A stretch of 64,000 nucleotides of DNA from Agrococcus beijingensis (lineage in GTDB: Bacteria; Actinomycetota; Actinomycetes; Actinomycetales; Microbacteriaceae), in assembly GCF_030758955.1 (NCBI RefSeq), contig NZ_CP132360.1:139467-203466 (forward strand), written 5' to 3'. The position numbers and the translations under genes are program-made. The notes under the pieces were generated by a model. It did no database searches and was not told where the DNA came from. It was given only the letters and a program-made list of their open reading frames with translations. Numbering within the stretch: the first letter of the stretch is position 1; the number at the start of each line of letters is the position of its first letter. Below, one piece after another: positions 16,626-26,532 of this stretch.

Positions 16626-17906
16626 ATGCCTCACCTGCGTCGTCGAGCTGCGCTCGCGACCTGGCTCATCGCGAACGCCGCCGCCGGCGACGCGCTGCGC
16701 AACGTCGTGGGCTACCCGGTCTGGGCGGCCCTCGCGCTGCTGACCTTCGTCTGGGTGTTCGTCGAGCTGGCGCTGCTGCGCATCAGGATCGCCAAGGTGC
16801 CGGTCTCGATCGTCATGCTCGTCGTGCTCGCCGCCGCCTCGGCCGTCTGGGCGCTCTCGCCCTGGTGGTCGCTCGTCGGCACGTTCGTGCTCGTCGGCAT
16901 GGTCTCCAGCGCGATCTTCATCGCCTCGCTGCCGTACCGGCTGATCCTCGACATCGTCCACTGGAGCCTGCAGGCGCTGCTCGCCGCTTCGCTCGCCTTC
17001 GAGCTGTTCGTGGCGCTGGTGCTGCGGCGGCCGCTCTACCCCCTCTGGGCCGACTACCCGCCCGGCACGACGTCGGAGTGGCAGTGGTCGGGTGGCCTGA
17101 TCCTCGAGGGCGGCCGAGTGCAGGGGGTCATGGGCAACGCCAATCTGCTCGCGATGGTCGCGCTCATCGCCCTGATCGTGGCCGGATGCCGCGGGGTCGC
17201 CGGGCTGGATCGTCTCTGGCCGCTCTGGGTCGCGCTGCCGCTCGTGAGCCTGCTGGTGGCGAAGAGCGCGACGGTCGCCTTCGCCGTCGTCGCGGTGGCC
17301 GTCATCGCCGGGCTCATCTTCGCCTGGGTGCGCTGGCGGGGCGCGACCTTCTACAGGATCTTCGCGATCGCGATCGCCGCGGGAGCCGTCGCGATCGCGC
17401 TGATCCTGGCCAACGGTTCCGCGGTCACCGAGTTCCTCGGCCGTGAGGTCGGCATGGCCTCGCGAGTCGCCATCTGGGAGCGCGTGCTCGGACTCGCGGC
17501 CGAGAGCCCCTTCGTCGGCGTCGGCTACCTGGGCTACTGGATGCCGTGGGTCGAGCCGTTCGGCGAGCTCGGCCGGCTGGGAGACACCGTCTACCTGCAC
17601 GCGCACAACGTCTGGCTCGACGTCTTCCTCCAGCTCGGCGTCGTCGGGCTGATCGTCTGGCTGACGGTGCAGGGCCGCGCGCTCATCAACTGCCTCGGCA
17701 CGATGTACCGCTCGCCCCGCAGCGACTACGCGATGAACGCCGCGCCGCTGCTGATCTGGGTGGCGCTGTTCGTGCAGGGCTTCACCGAGTCGCGCCCGTG
17801 GATCGAGTACGGCATGATCCTGCTGCTCATCTTCGCGATCGGTCGCAGGCGACGGGAGATCGCGCCGCGGGCGCCGCGCACCGTCGCGATGCCCGTGCTC
17901 GACTGA
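16626..17906 (+). CDS. O-antigen ligase/polymerase-like membrane protein (Wzy_C type)
   Basis: A 426-residue protein with about 11-12 hydrophobic helices and one long extracytoplasmic loop (about residues 240-330). In that loop, after SRVAIWERVLGLAAESPFVGVGY, comes HAHNVWLDVFLQLGVVG, the HNxxL pattern typical of O-antigen ligases and polymerases. Such proteins join lipid-linked repeat units or transfer the finished chain outside the membrane. It lies between the SGNH acyltransferase and the 924-residue GT fusion. Ligase versus polymerase cannot be decided from sequence; with the flippase at 5 kb, a Wzx/Wzy-type route is plausible. Confidence 0.8.
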   Translation: MPHLRRRAALATWLIANAAAGDALRNVVGYPVWAALALLTFVWVFVELALLRIRIAKVPVSIVMLVVLAAASAVWALSPWWSLVGTFVLVGMVSSAIFIASLPYRLILDIVHWSLQALLAASLAFELFVALVLRRPLYPLWADYPPGTTSEWQWSGGLILEGGRVQGVMGNANLLAMVALIALIVAGCRGVAGLDRLWPLWVALPLVSLLVAKSATVAFAVVAVAVIAGLIFAWVRWRGATFYRIFAIAIAAGAVAIALILANGSAVTEFLGREVGMASRVAIWERVLGLAAESPFVGVGYLGYWMPWVEPFGELGRLGDTVYLHAHNVWLDVFLQLGVVGLIVWLTVQGRALINCLGTMYRSPRSDYAMNAAPLLIWVALFVQGFTESRPWIEYGMILLLIFAIGRRRREIAPRAPRTVAMPVLD

Positions 17907-17958
17907 CCGATCGGGCGGCACACCGACCGCAACCATCGGACCGGGCGCGGTTCGCGCC

Positions 17959-17964
17959 TAGCCT
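17959..17964 (+). promoter_or_regulatory. -10 box for leaderless GT2-membrane fusion gene
   Basis: TAGCCT ends 6 bp before the GTG at 17971. Confidence 0.45.
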
Positions 17965-17970
17965 TGCCGA

Positions 17971-20745
17971 GTGCATCCGAGGGTCTTCGTCGTGCTCGCG
18001 GCCAGCAATGGCGCCGCGTACCTGCCGGCGACCCTCGCCGCGATCGCCGCGCAGACCGTATCGCCCGAGCACCTCATCGCCGTCGACGGCGCCTCGAAGG
18101 ACGACTCGCGGGCGCTGCTCGAGGCATCGAGCGCCCGCAGCGTCGTGGTGGCGCCCCGGCTGCCGTACGGGCAGCTGATCGGGAAGGGCGTCGCGTCGCT
18201 GCCGGCCGCCGAGGACGGCGACTGGCTCTGGCTGCTCGCCCACGACGCGGCGCCGCACCCGCGCGCGCTGCAGGCGCTGCTCGCCCACGTCGATGCCCAC
18301 CCGAGCGTGGTCGTCGTGGGCCCGAAGGTGATGCGGGCGGATGTGGCCGACCGCTTCGCCGAGTTCGGGCAGACGGTCACGCCGTTCGGCCGCAGCCTGC
18401 TGCTGCACGAGGGCGAGCTCGACCAGGGGCAGCACGACGACGACTCGGACCGCCTGGGCGTGGCGGAGACGGGGATGCTCGTGCGTCGCGACGTGTTCGC
18501 GGCGGTCGGCGGCTTCGACCCCGCGCTCGGCTCGATCGACGCCGGCCTCGACCTCGGCGTGCGCGCCAGGCTCGCCGGTCACCGGGTGGCCGTCGAGCCG
18601 CGGGCGCGCGTGCGTCGCGCCGGAGGCCCCGAGCACTTCGCCGCCCGCTCGGTGAGCGACGCGCAGCGGGTGGCGATCTCGCGACGCGCGCAGCTGCATC
18701 GGCGGCTCGCCTACGCCAACCCCGTCGCGCTCGTGCTGCACTGGCTGCTGCTGCTGCCGCTCGCGCTGCTGCGCTCGGTCGCGCACCTGCTGGCGAAGCG
18801 GCCGGCTGCCGTGCTGGCCGAGTGGCGCGCGACGATCGTGACGCTCGTCGCGCTGGCCGCCGTCGCGCGGGCCAGATCGCGCATCGCCAGATCGCGCACC
18901 GTCGGCTGGGCGGCGCTGCGTGGCCTGCGGGCCTCCTGGCGATCGGTGCGCTCCCAGCGGCGAGCGCTCGGTGACCCGGGCTCGATGGATCGCGTCGTCG
19001 ACGAGCGGGTCGGATTCGTGGAGGGCGCGGGCCTCTGGGTGACCTCGCTGGCGCTGATCGTCGGCGTCGTGCTGCTGCCCCAGCTGATCGGCGCGGGTGC
19101 CGCGACCGGCGGCGCGCTGATCCCGCTCGCGGACTCGCTCGGCGCCGTGTGGTCGAACGCGCTGCTCGGCACTCGCGACGCGTTCGGCGAGGTCGTCGGG
19201 CCGGCCGACCCGCAGACGGTGGTGCTCGCGCTGCTCGGCTCGCTGACGCCGTGGGAGCCGTCGACCGCGATCGTGATCCTGCTCTTCCTCGCCCCGGCCA
19301 TCGCCTCGGTGACCGCCTTCTTCGCCGCGCGACGGCTCACGCTGTCGCGCTGGGTGCCCGCGGTGGTGGCCGCCGTCTGGTCGCTCTCGCCGGTGCTGCT
19401 CGCCGCGGTCGCCGACGGTCGCCTCGGCGCGCTCATCGCCCACCTCGCGCTGCCGCTCGCGGTCACGGGCCTGCTGCGGGCGCACGCCTCGTGGCGCAGC
19501 GCCGGCGCCGCCGCGATCCCGCTGGCGCTGGTCGTCGCCGGGGCGCCGGTGCTGCTGCCCATGGTGCTGCTGCTCGTGCTGACGGCGGCCGGGCTCGGCT
19601 GGCGGTCGCCGCTGCGCCCGCTCGCGGCCCTGCTGCCCGCAGCGCTGCTCATCGCACCGGTGGTCGTCGCCCGGTGGCGGGAGGGCAGGTCGCTCGCGGC
19701 GCTCGCCGACCCAGGAGTGCCGCTGCGCGCCGACCCTCCGAGCGTCGTCGATCTCGCGCTGCTCAGCCCCGACGGCACGCTGTCGGCGCTGGAGCCCGCG
19801 CTGGCGGCGCTGCTGCCGGGCGTGGACGCTGCCTGGATCGCCCTCGCGCTGATCGTGCCGCTCGCGCTGTCGGCGCTCGTCGGCGTCGTCCTCCGGCCCT
19901 CGGCGGCATGGCCTTGGGTGCTGGCGCTGCTGGGCGGGTTCGCCACAGCCGTCGCCGCCTCGAGGCTGGCGCTCACCACGCTCGACGGCGAACCGGTCGC
20001 GGTGTGGGCGGGCTCGGGCCTCTCGCTCGTGCTGCTCTCGCTCCTCGCGCTCGGCGTGCTGGCCGCCGACGTCGACGACCGCCCTGCTGCAGCGCCGGGC
20101 GCGCTCGTCGCGCTCGTCGCGGTCGCCACCGCGGTGCCGCTGATCGCCGGCACGTTCCTGTCGCCCTCCGCGCTGACGCCGGCGCCTGAACGCCGGATGC
20201 CCGCATTCGTCGACGCCGCGGCCGCGCAGGATCCCGGCGTGGGCACGCTCGTGCTGCGCCCGCTGGCCGAGGGCGTGCTCGCGGTCGACGTCGAGCGCGG
20301 CGGCGGTCGCACGCTCGACGCGCTGTCGACCACGCAGCTCACGCGCGAGGCGGTGAGCCCGGCCGAGGCCGAGCTGGCGCAGACGGCCGTCGATCTGGCG
20401 GCAGGAGGCGATGTCGACGTCACCGCCCTGCTCGACGATCTCGGCGTGCGCTTCGTGCTGCTCGAGGAGGAGCGCCAGGGCGCCGCGGGCGCGCACGACC
20501 GGGCGCAGCGCTCGCTCGACGCTCGCGGCGACCTGCAGTCGATCGGCCAGACCGAGGCGGGGCTGCTGTGGCAGCGCCTCGAGGCGCAGACCGCGCAGCG
20601 GGAGCCCTCGCCCGCCGGGGCCGGCTGGCTGCTTGCGGCGCAGCTCCTGGCGCTCGTCGGCGCCGTCATCGCGGCGCTGCCGTCGCTGCGCCGCGGCGCG
20701 AGGGCGCGCACGAGGCGACTGGCAGGATCGGGGGAGTGGCAGTGA
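17971..20745 (+). CDS. GT2 glycosyltransferase fused to a large membrane domain
   Basis: A 924-residue fusion. Residues 1-240 are a GT2 domain (FVVLAASNGAAYLPATLAAIAAQT, LIAVDGASKDDSRALL, ending near the WLLAHDAAPHP metal site). From about 250 the protein is membrane-embedded, with roughly a dozen helices. Near 740-840 an extracytoplasmic region follows (RMPAFVDAAAAQDPGVGTLVL to LLDDLGVRFVLLEEE), then a last helix at about 885-905. It starts with a GTG and ends in a GTGA overlap with the DUF5719 gene, so the two are coupled. I recall this pair, followed by the zincin-like, DUF3499 and phosphomannomutase genes, as conserved in actinobacteria. Substrate unknown. Confidence 0.8.
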   Translation: MHPRVFVVLAASNGAAYLPATLAAIAAQTVSPEHLIAVDGASKDDSRALLEASSARSVVVAPRLPYGQLIGKGVASLPAAEDGDWLWLLAHDAAPHPRALQALLAHVDAHPSVVVVGPKVMRADVADRFAEFGQTVTPFGRSLLLHEGELDQGQHDDDSDRLGVAETGMLVRRDVFAAVGGFDPALGSIDAGLDLGVRARLAGHRVAVEPRARVRRAGGPEHFAARSVSDAQRVAISRRAQLHRRLAYANPVALVLHWLLLLPLALLRSVAHLLAKRPAAVLAEWRATIVTLVALAAVARARSRIARSRTVGWAALRGLRASWRSVRSQRRALGDPGSMDRVVDERVGFVEGAGLWVTSLALIVGVVLLPQLIGAGAATGGALIPLADSLGAVWSNALLGTRDAFGEVVGPADPQTVVLALLGSLTPWEPSTAIVILLFLAPAIASVTAFFAARRLTLSRWVPAVVAAVWSLSPVLLAAVADGRLGALIAHLALPLAVTGLLRAHASWRSAGAAAIPLALVVAGAPVLLPMVLLLVLTAAGLGWRSPLRPLAALLPAALLIAPVVVARWREGRSLAALADPGVPLRADPPSVVDLALLSPDGTLSALEPALAALLPGVDAAWIALALIVPLALSALVGVVLRPSAAWPWVLALLGGFATAVAASRLALTTLDGEPVAVWAGSGLSLVLLSLLALGVLAADVDDRPAAAPGALVALVAVATAVPLIAGTFLSPSALTPAPERRMPAFVDAAAAQDPGVGTLVLRPLAEGVLAVDVERGGGRTLDALSTTQLTREAVSPAEAELAQTAVDLAAGGDVDVTALLDDLGVRFVLLEEERQGAAGAHDRAQRSLDARGDLQSIGQTEAGLLWQRLEAQTAQREPSPAGAGWLLAAQLLALVGAVIAALPSLRRGARARTRRLAGSGEWQ

Positions 20746-22355
20746 CCGGACGGGACGACGCGCGCGAGGACGCCTCGACGCCGGAGGACGGGCTGCCGCT
20801 CGACGACTCGCAGCAGTTCGACGACCCCTCGCCCATCGACGACGTCGCGGAGCCGCGCGAGCACGAGCCGACCGCGGCAGAGCGCAGCGTCGAGGCGGAG
20901 GCCGAGGCCAGCGGCGACATCGCCAGCGACGTCGCGCTCACCGACCGCGAGGCTGCCGCGAACGATGCGGCGGAGACGTCGCGCCGCGCCGCCCGACGCG
21001 ACATCGCGCGCTGGAGCCTGCGCGCGCTCGCCGGTGTCGCCGCGGCGGCGCTCGGCGTGGGCGCGGTGCTCGGGGCGAACGCGCTGCCGCCGACGGCGCG
21101 AGTGCAGGCCGAGGCGCCGACCACGCACGTGCAGCCCGCGTCGCCGCTGCAGTCGCGCGTCTGCGCCGGTCCGGCGCTGCGCGTCGGATCCTCGGACGGT
21201 CAGGACGCGCTCGCCATCGCCTCGCTCGCCGAGCCGTCGGTGGCGGTCGGCAGCCTGGGCGGCCAGATCGACCGGTCGAGCCTCGTGGTCGAGAGCCAGC
21301 AGGGTGTCGTCGGCAGCGCTGCGATCTCGCAGCGCGGCGAGGCCTCGACACTCTCTGCGACGCAGAGCCTGACGCTTCCCGGCGGCGAGGCGCGCGGCTT
21401 CGCCGCCAGCGAGTGCGCAGAGACCAGCCTCGACCAATGGCTCGTCGGCGGCTCGACCAGGACCGGTCGGCAGAGCGTCCTCACCATCGCGAACGCGGCG
21501 CTCGTGAGCGCCAGCGTCGACGTGACGGTCTTCGGCGCGGACGGACCGGTCGAGGCGGTCGGCTCGAGCGGCATCTCGGTGCGCCCGGGCACCGAGGTCG
21601 TGCTCGACCTCGCGGCCCTGGCTCCCGGCGTCGCCGATGCCGTGGTGCGCGTCACCTCGGTCGGCGCCCCGGTGGCCGCTCATCTGCAGCAGACCACCAC
21701 GCGCGGCCTGGAGCCGGGCGGCTTCGACATCGTCGACCCGGTGCAGGCGCTGACCGGCGCGGTGCTGCCCGGCGTCGAGATCCCCGCTCCGACAGGGGTC
21801 GGCACGCAGCCCGACTTCGACGACGCGGTGCCGGTGCTGCGCCTGCTGTCGGTCGACGGCGGCCCCGTGCGCCTCGCGTTCCGGTCGGAGGACGGGTCGA
21901 CGATCGAGTCGGAGGGCCAGCTCCAGCCCGGCCTGGTCACCGACTTCCCCCTCGACGAGATCCCGCCCGGCACCACCACCATCCGCGTCGATGCCGACGG
22001 CCCCGTCGTCGCCGGTGCCCGCGCGGTCGCGTCGTCGGCGGAGGGCGTGGACTTCGACTGGATCTCCGGCGGGCAGCCGCGCAGCGGGGCATCGTCGATC
22101 GCCGTCCCCGGCGGCCTGCCGGCGCTGCTGCATGTCGCGAGCGCGTCGGAGGCCGACCAGGAGATCACCGTCGGCGGCGTGCCCGTCTTGCTGCCCGCAG
22201 GCGGCGTGCACGAGCAGGCCGTCGCCGAGGGCGCGGTCGAGGTGACCGGTGACGACATCGTGGTCGCGGTCACCTATCGCGACGCCAGCCGGGTCGGCGG
22301 CTTCACCGCCAGCCCGCAGGGCCCGACGGCGCAGGGCGTGACGGTCGTCCACTGA
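20742..22355 (+). CDS. DUF5719 family membrane-anchored extracytoplasmic protein
   Basis: A 537-residue protein with a very acidic disordered N-terminus (residues 1-75), a basic stretch (RRAARRD), one helix at about 91-115, then an extracytoplasmic region rich in beta-type Gly/Val/Ser/Thr sequence to the end. This is the layout I associate with DUF5719. The GTG at 20742 overlaps the upstream stop (GTGA) and has GGGGAG at 20731-20736. It is probably the partner of the GT2-membrane fusion and may present or guide a glycan in the wall. No catalytic motif is visible. Confidence 0.75.
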   Translation: MTGRDDAREDASTPEDGLPLDDSQQFDDPSPIDDVAEPREHEPTAAERSVEAEAEASGDIASDVALTDREAAANDAAETSRRAARRDIARWSLRALAGVAAAALGVGAVLGANALPPTARVQAEAPTTHVQPASPLQSRVCAGPALRVGSSDGQDALAIASLAEPSVAVGSLGGQIDRSSLVVESQQGVVGSAAISQRGEASTLSATQSLTLPGGEARGFAASECAETSLDQWLVGGSTRTGRQSVLTIANAALVSASVDVTVFGADGPVEAVGSSGISVRPGTEVVLDLAALAPGVADAVVRVTSVGAPVAAHLQQTTTRGLEPGGFDIVDPVQALTGAVLPGVEIPAPTGVGTQPDFDDAVPVLRLLSVDGGPVRLAFRSEDGSTIESEGQLQPGLVTDFPLDEIPPGTTTIRVDADGPVVAGARAVASSAEGVDFDWISGGQPRSGASSIAVPGGLPALLHVASASEADQEITVGGVPVLLPAGGVHEQAVAEGAVEVTGDDIVVAVTYRDASRVGGFTASPQGPTAQGVTVVH

Positions 22356-22382
22356 CCGCCGGCCCGCGCGCCGCGCGAGGCA

Positions 22383-22805
22383 TCAGTGGTGGCGCCAGCG
22401 ATCCGGCGCGACCTCCCACGGGTCGCGCCCGATGAGCTCGGCGGCAGCGCGGAAGACCGCGCCCTCGATGGCGATCTGGCGATGCCAGGGGTCGTCGATG
22501 TGCACGCGCGGGAGCCGCTGGAGCGGCAGCCGATAGATGGTGATGGTGCGGTGCACGGTGTCGATCGCCCACTCGGGCACCTCGTCGATGCGGCCCGCGA
22601 TCGACGCGGGGGGCATGTCGGCCCACCGGAACCGCACGTCGCCGAGCTCGTTCGGCCACAGCGCCAGCACGTAGTCGGCCGCGTCGGCGGCGATGTCCTC
22701 GAAGCGCGTCTCGCGCGACGACAGGAACGGCAGCACGGGCCCGGCGATCGACGAGCGCATCTCGCGCCCGTGGCGCGATCCACGGGAGTGCTTGCGCGCG
22801 GGCAT
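22383..22805 (-). CDS. Zincin-like (DUF1025/Rv3259-type) protein lacking HExxH
   Basis: A 140-residue protein that looks like the small metallopeptidase (Zincin_1) family in fold pattern: WADMPP (about 61-66), then the strand ITIYRLPLQRL (88-98) and a C-terminal helix. In active members that helix holds HExxHxxG. Here the aligned stretch is AIEGAVFRAAAELIG (112-126), so the Glu (114) may be kept but both His are gone. It is therefore probably not a metalloprotease. It is conserved next to DUF3499 and whiB in actinobacteria. A TAGGAT box 6 bp before the ATG suggests leaderless transcription, divergent from the DUF3499 gene. Confidence 0.72.
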   Translation of the reverse strand: MPARKHSRGSRHGREMRSSIAGPVLPFLSSRETRFEDIAADAADYVLALWPNELGDVRFRWADMPPASIAGRIDEVPEWAIDTVHRTITIYRLPLQRLPRVHIDDPWHRQIAIEGAVFRAAAELIGRDPWEVAPDRWRHH

Positions 22806-22811
22806 GTCGCC

Positions 22812-22817
22812 ATCCTA
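22812..22817 (-). promoter_or_regulatory. -10 box for leaderless zincin-like gene
   Basis: TAGGAT on the minus strand ends 6 bp before the ATG at 22805. It is divergent from the DUF3499 promoter 32 bp away. Confidence 0.45.
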
Positions 22818-22848
22818 CGTGTCGACGGGCGGTCGGCCGCAGCGGCAC

Positions 22849-22854
22849 TAGCCT
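22849..22854 (+). promoter_or_regulatory. -10 box for leaderless DUF3499 gene
   Basis: TAGCCT ends 7 bp before the ATG at 22862. Confidence 0.45.
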
Positions 22855-22861
22855 TGACCGG

Positions 22862-23086
22862 ATGGATGACAGGACGTGCTCCCGGCCCGCGTGCCGCAGG
22901 TACGCCGACCGCACCGTCAGCGTCGACTACGCCGCGCAGCTGCTCGTCGTCGGGCCGCTGCAGCCTGCCAGCAGGCAGGGCGCGATCGACGGCAGCTACG
23001 ATCTGTGCGAGCCGCACGCCGACCGTGCCGCAGGGCCGGCCGGCTGGCAGGTCGTCAGGCACGAGCCAGGGCGCGCGACCCGCTAG
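22862..23086 (+). CDS. DUF3499 family small zinc-ribbon-like protein
   Basis: A 74-residue protein with CSRPAC (Cys6, Cys11) near the start and CEPHAD (Cys49, His52) later, a four-ligand arrangement consistent with a small zinc ribbon. The middle strand SVDYAAQLLVVGPL and the Cys-x4-Cys start match DUF3499 proteins, which in actinobacteria lie between the zincin-like gene and phosphomannomutase. The function of the family is unknown. The 31-bp gap to the next gene suggests one operon. Confidence 0.8.
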   Translation: MDDRTCSRPACRRYADRTVSVDYAAQLLVVGPLQPASRQGAIDGSYDLCEPHADRAAGPAGWQVVRHEPGRATR

Positions 23087-23117
23087 GGCCGCGCAAGAGC
23101 AGAGCGAAGAGGGAACC

Positions 23118-24509
23118 ATGGCGCTGACGGACATCGTGAAGGCCTATGACGTGCGCGGGCTCGTCGACGGGCAGCTGACCGCCGAGGTCGTGCGCGCGCT
23201 GGGCGCAGCCTTCGCCGACGAGGTCGGCACGGACGCGCCCATCGTCATCGGCCACGACATGCGGCCGTCGTCGCCCGAGCTCGCCGCGGCGGCCGCCGAC
23301 GGCGCGATGGCGCGAGGCGCCGACGTCGTGCTGATCGGGCTGTGCTCGACGGACGGCACCTACTTCGCCTCAGGCTCGCTCGACGCGCCCGCGATGATGT
23401 TCACCGCATCCCACAACCCCGCCGCCTACAACGGCATCAAGTTCTCGCGGGCAGGGGCCCGCGGCGTGAGCCTCGACACCGGGCTCGCCACCATCCGCGA
23501 CGGCGCCCAGCGCTACCTCGACGACGAGGTGCCGGAGGCCGCGCCGCGCGGCACGCTCACCGAGCGCGACGTGCTCGCCGACTACGCGGCGCACCTGCGC
23601 TCGCTCGTGGACCTGTCGCGCATCCGACCCCTGAAGGTCGTGGTGGATGCGGCCAACGGCATGGGCGGGATGACCGTGCCCGCGGTGCTCGGCGGGGCCG
23701 CCGGGCTCGGCGCGCTGCCGCTCGAGATCGTGCCCATGTACTTCGAGCTCGACGGCACCTTCCCGAACCACGAGGCCAACCCGCTCGACCCGGCGAACCT
23801 CGTCGACCTGCAGGCCGCCGTGGTCGCGCACGGCGCCGACCTCGGCCTCGCCTTCGACGGCGACGCCGACCGCTGCTTCGTGATCGACGAGCGCGGCGGC
23901 GCGGTCTCGCCGTCAGCCGTCGCCGCGATCGTCGCCGAGCGCGAGATCCGCCGGGTGCAGGCCGAGGGCGAGCAGGATGTCGTGGTCATCCACAACCTGA
24001 TCACGAGCCGCGTCGTGCCCGAGGTCATCGCCGCCGCCGGGGCGACGCCCGTGCGCACCCGCGTCGGCCACTCGCTCATCAAGGACCGCATGGCCGAGAC
24101 CGGCGCCGTCTTCGGCGGCGAGCACTCGGCGCACTACTACTTCCGCGACTTCTGGGGCGCCGACAACGGCATGCTCGCGGCCATGCACGTGCTCGCGACC
24201 CTCGGTGCCGACAGCGAGCCGATGTCGCAGCTCGCCGGCCGCTACAGCCCCTACGCCGCCTCGGGCGAGATCAACTCGACCGTCGCCGACGTGCCCGCCG
24301 CCTACACCCGGGTGGTCGAGGCGTTCACCGGTCGCGGCGAGTTCGACGAGCTCGACGGGCTCACGGTCACCGCGCCCGACGGCGCCTGGTGGTTCTCGGT
24401 GCGCCCCTCGAACACCGAGCCGCTGCTGCGGCTCAACGCCGAGGCCGAGCAGGAGCCGACGATGGTGGCGATCCGCGACGAGGTGCTCGGGCTCATCCGC
24501 GGCGCCTGA
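23118..24509 (+). CDS. manB: Phosphomannomutase/phosphoglucomutase
   Basis: A 463-residue alpha-D-phosphohexomutase converting mannose-6-phosphate to mannose-1-phosphate (and often the glucose pair). All four family motifs are visible: KAYDVRG at the start, the phosphoserine loop TASHNPAAYNGIKF (about residues 96-109), the metal loop AFDGDADRCFV (about 245-255) and the phosphate-binding RPSNTEPLLR near the C-terminus. GGEHSAHYYF gives the sugar-binding loop. GAGGGA precedes the ATG at 23118. Together with manA it supplies GDP-mannose precursors; a dedicated guanylyltransferase is not in the window. Confidence 0.93.
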   Translation: MALTDIVKAYDVRGLVDGQLTAEVVRALGAAFADEVGTDAPIVIGHDMRPSSPELAAAAADGAMARGADVVLIGLCSTDGTYFASGSLDAPAMMFTASHNPAAYNGIKFSRAGARGVSLDTGLATIRDGAQRYLDDEVPEAAPRGTLTERDVLADYAAHLRSLVDLSRIRPLKVVVDAANGMGGMTVPAVLGGAAGLGALPLEIVPMYFELDGTFPNHEANPLDPANLVDLQAAVVAHGADLGLAFDGDADRCFVIDERGGAVSPSAVAAIVAEREIRRVQAEGEQDVVVIHNLITSRVVPEVIAAAGATPVRTRVGHSLIKDRMAETGAVFGGEHSAHYYFRDFWGADNGMLAAMHVLATLGADSEPMSQLAGRYSPYAASGEINSTVADVPAAYTRVVEAFTGRGEFDELDGLTVTAPDGAWWFSVRPSNTEPLLRLNAEAEQEPTMVAIRDEVLGLIRGA

Positions 24510-24556
24510 CGACGCGCGTGGGGCCGCATCGGCGCCGGGCAGGCCGGGCGACCGAA

Positions 24557-24562
24557 TACGGT
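24557..24562 (+). promoter_or_regulatory. -10 box for leaderless galU
   Basis: TACGGT ends 6 bp before the ATG at 24569. Confidence 0.4.
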
Positions 24563-24568
24563 GGTGGA

Positions 24569-26510
<1,942 letters not shown>

Positions 26511-26532
26511 GCCGGGGAACAGGACCACGCTG

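Noticed and set aside
17827..22352. Long antisense frames over the GT2-membrane fusion and DUF5719
   Set aside because: Composition of shadow frames; the plus-strand genes have TM segments, motifs and coupled starts.
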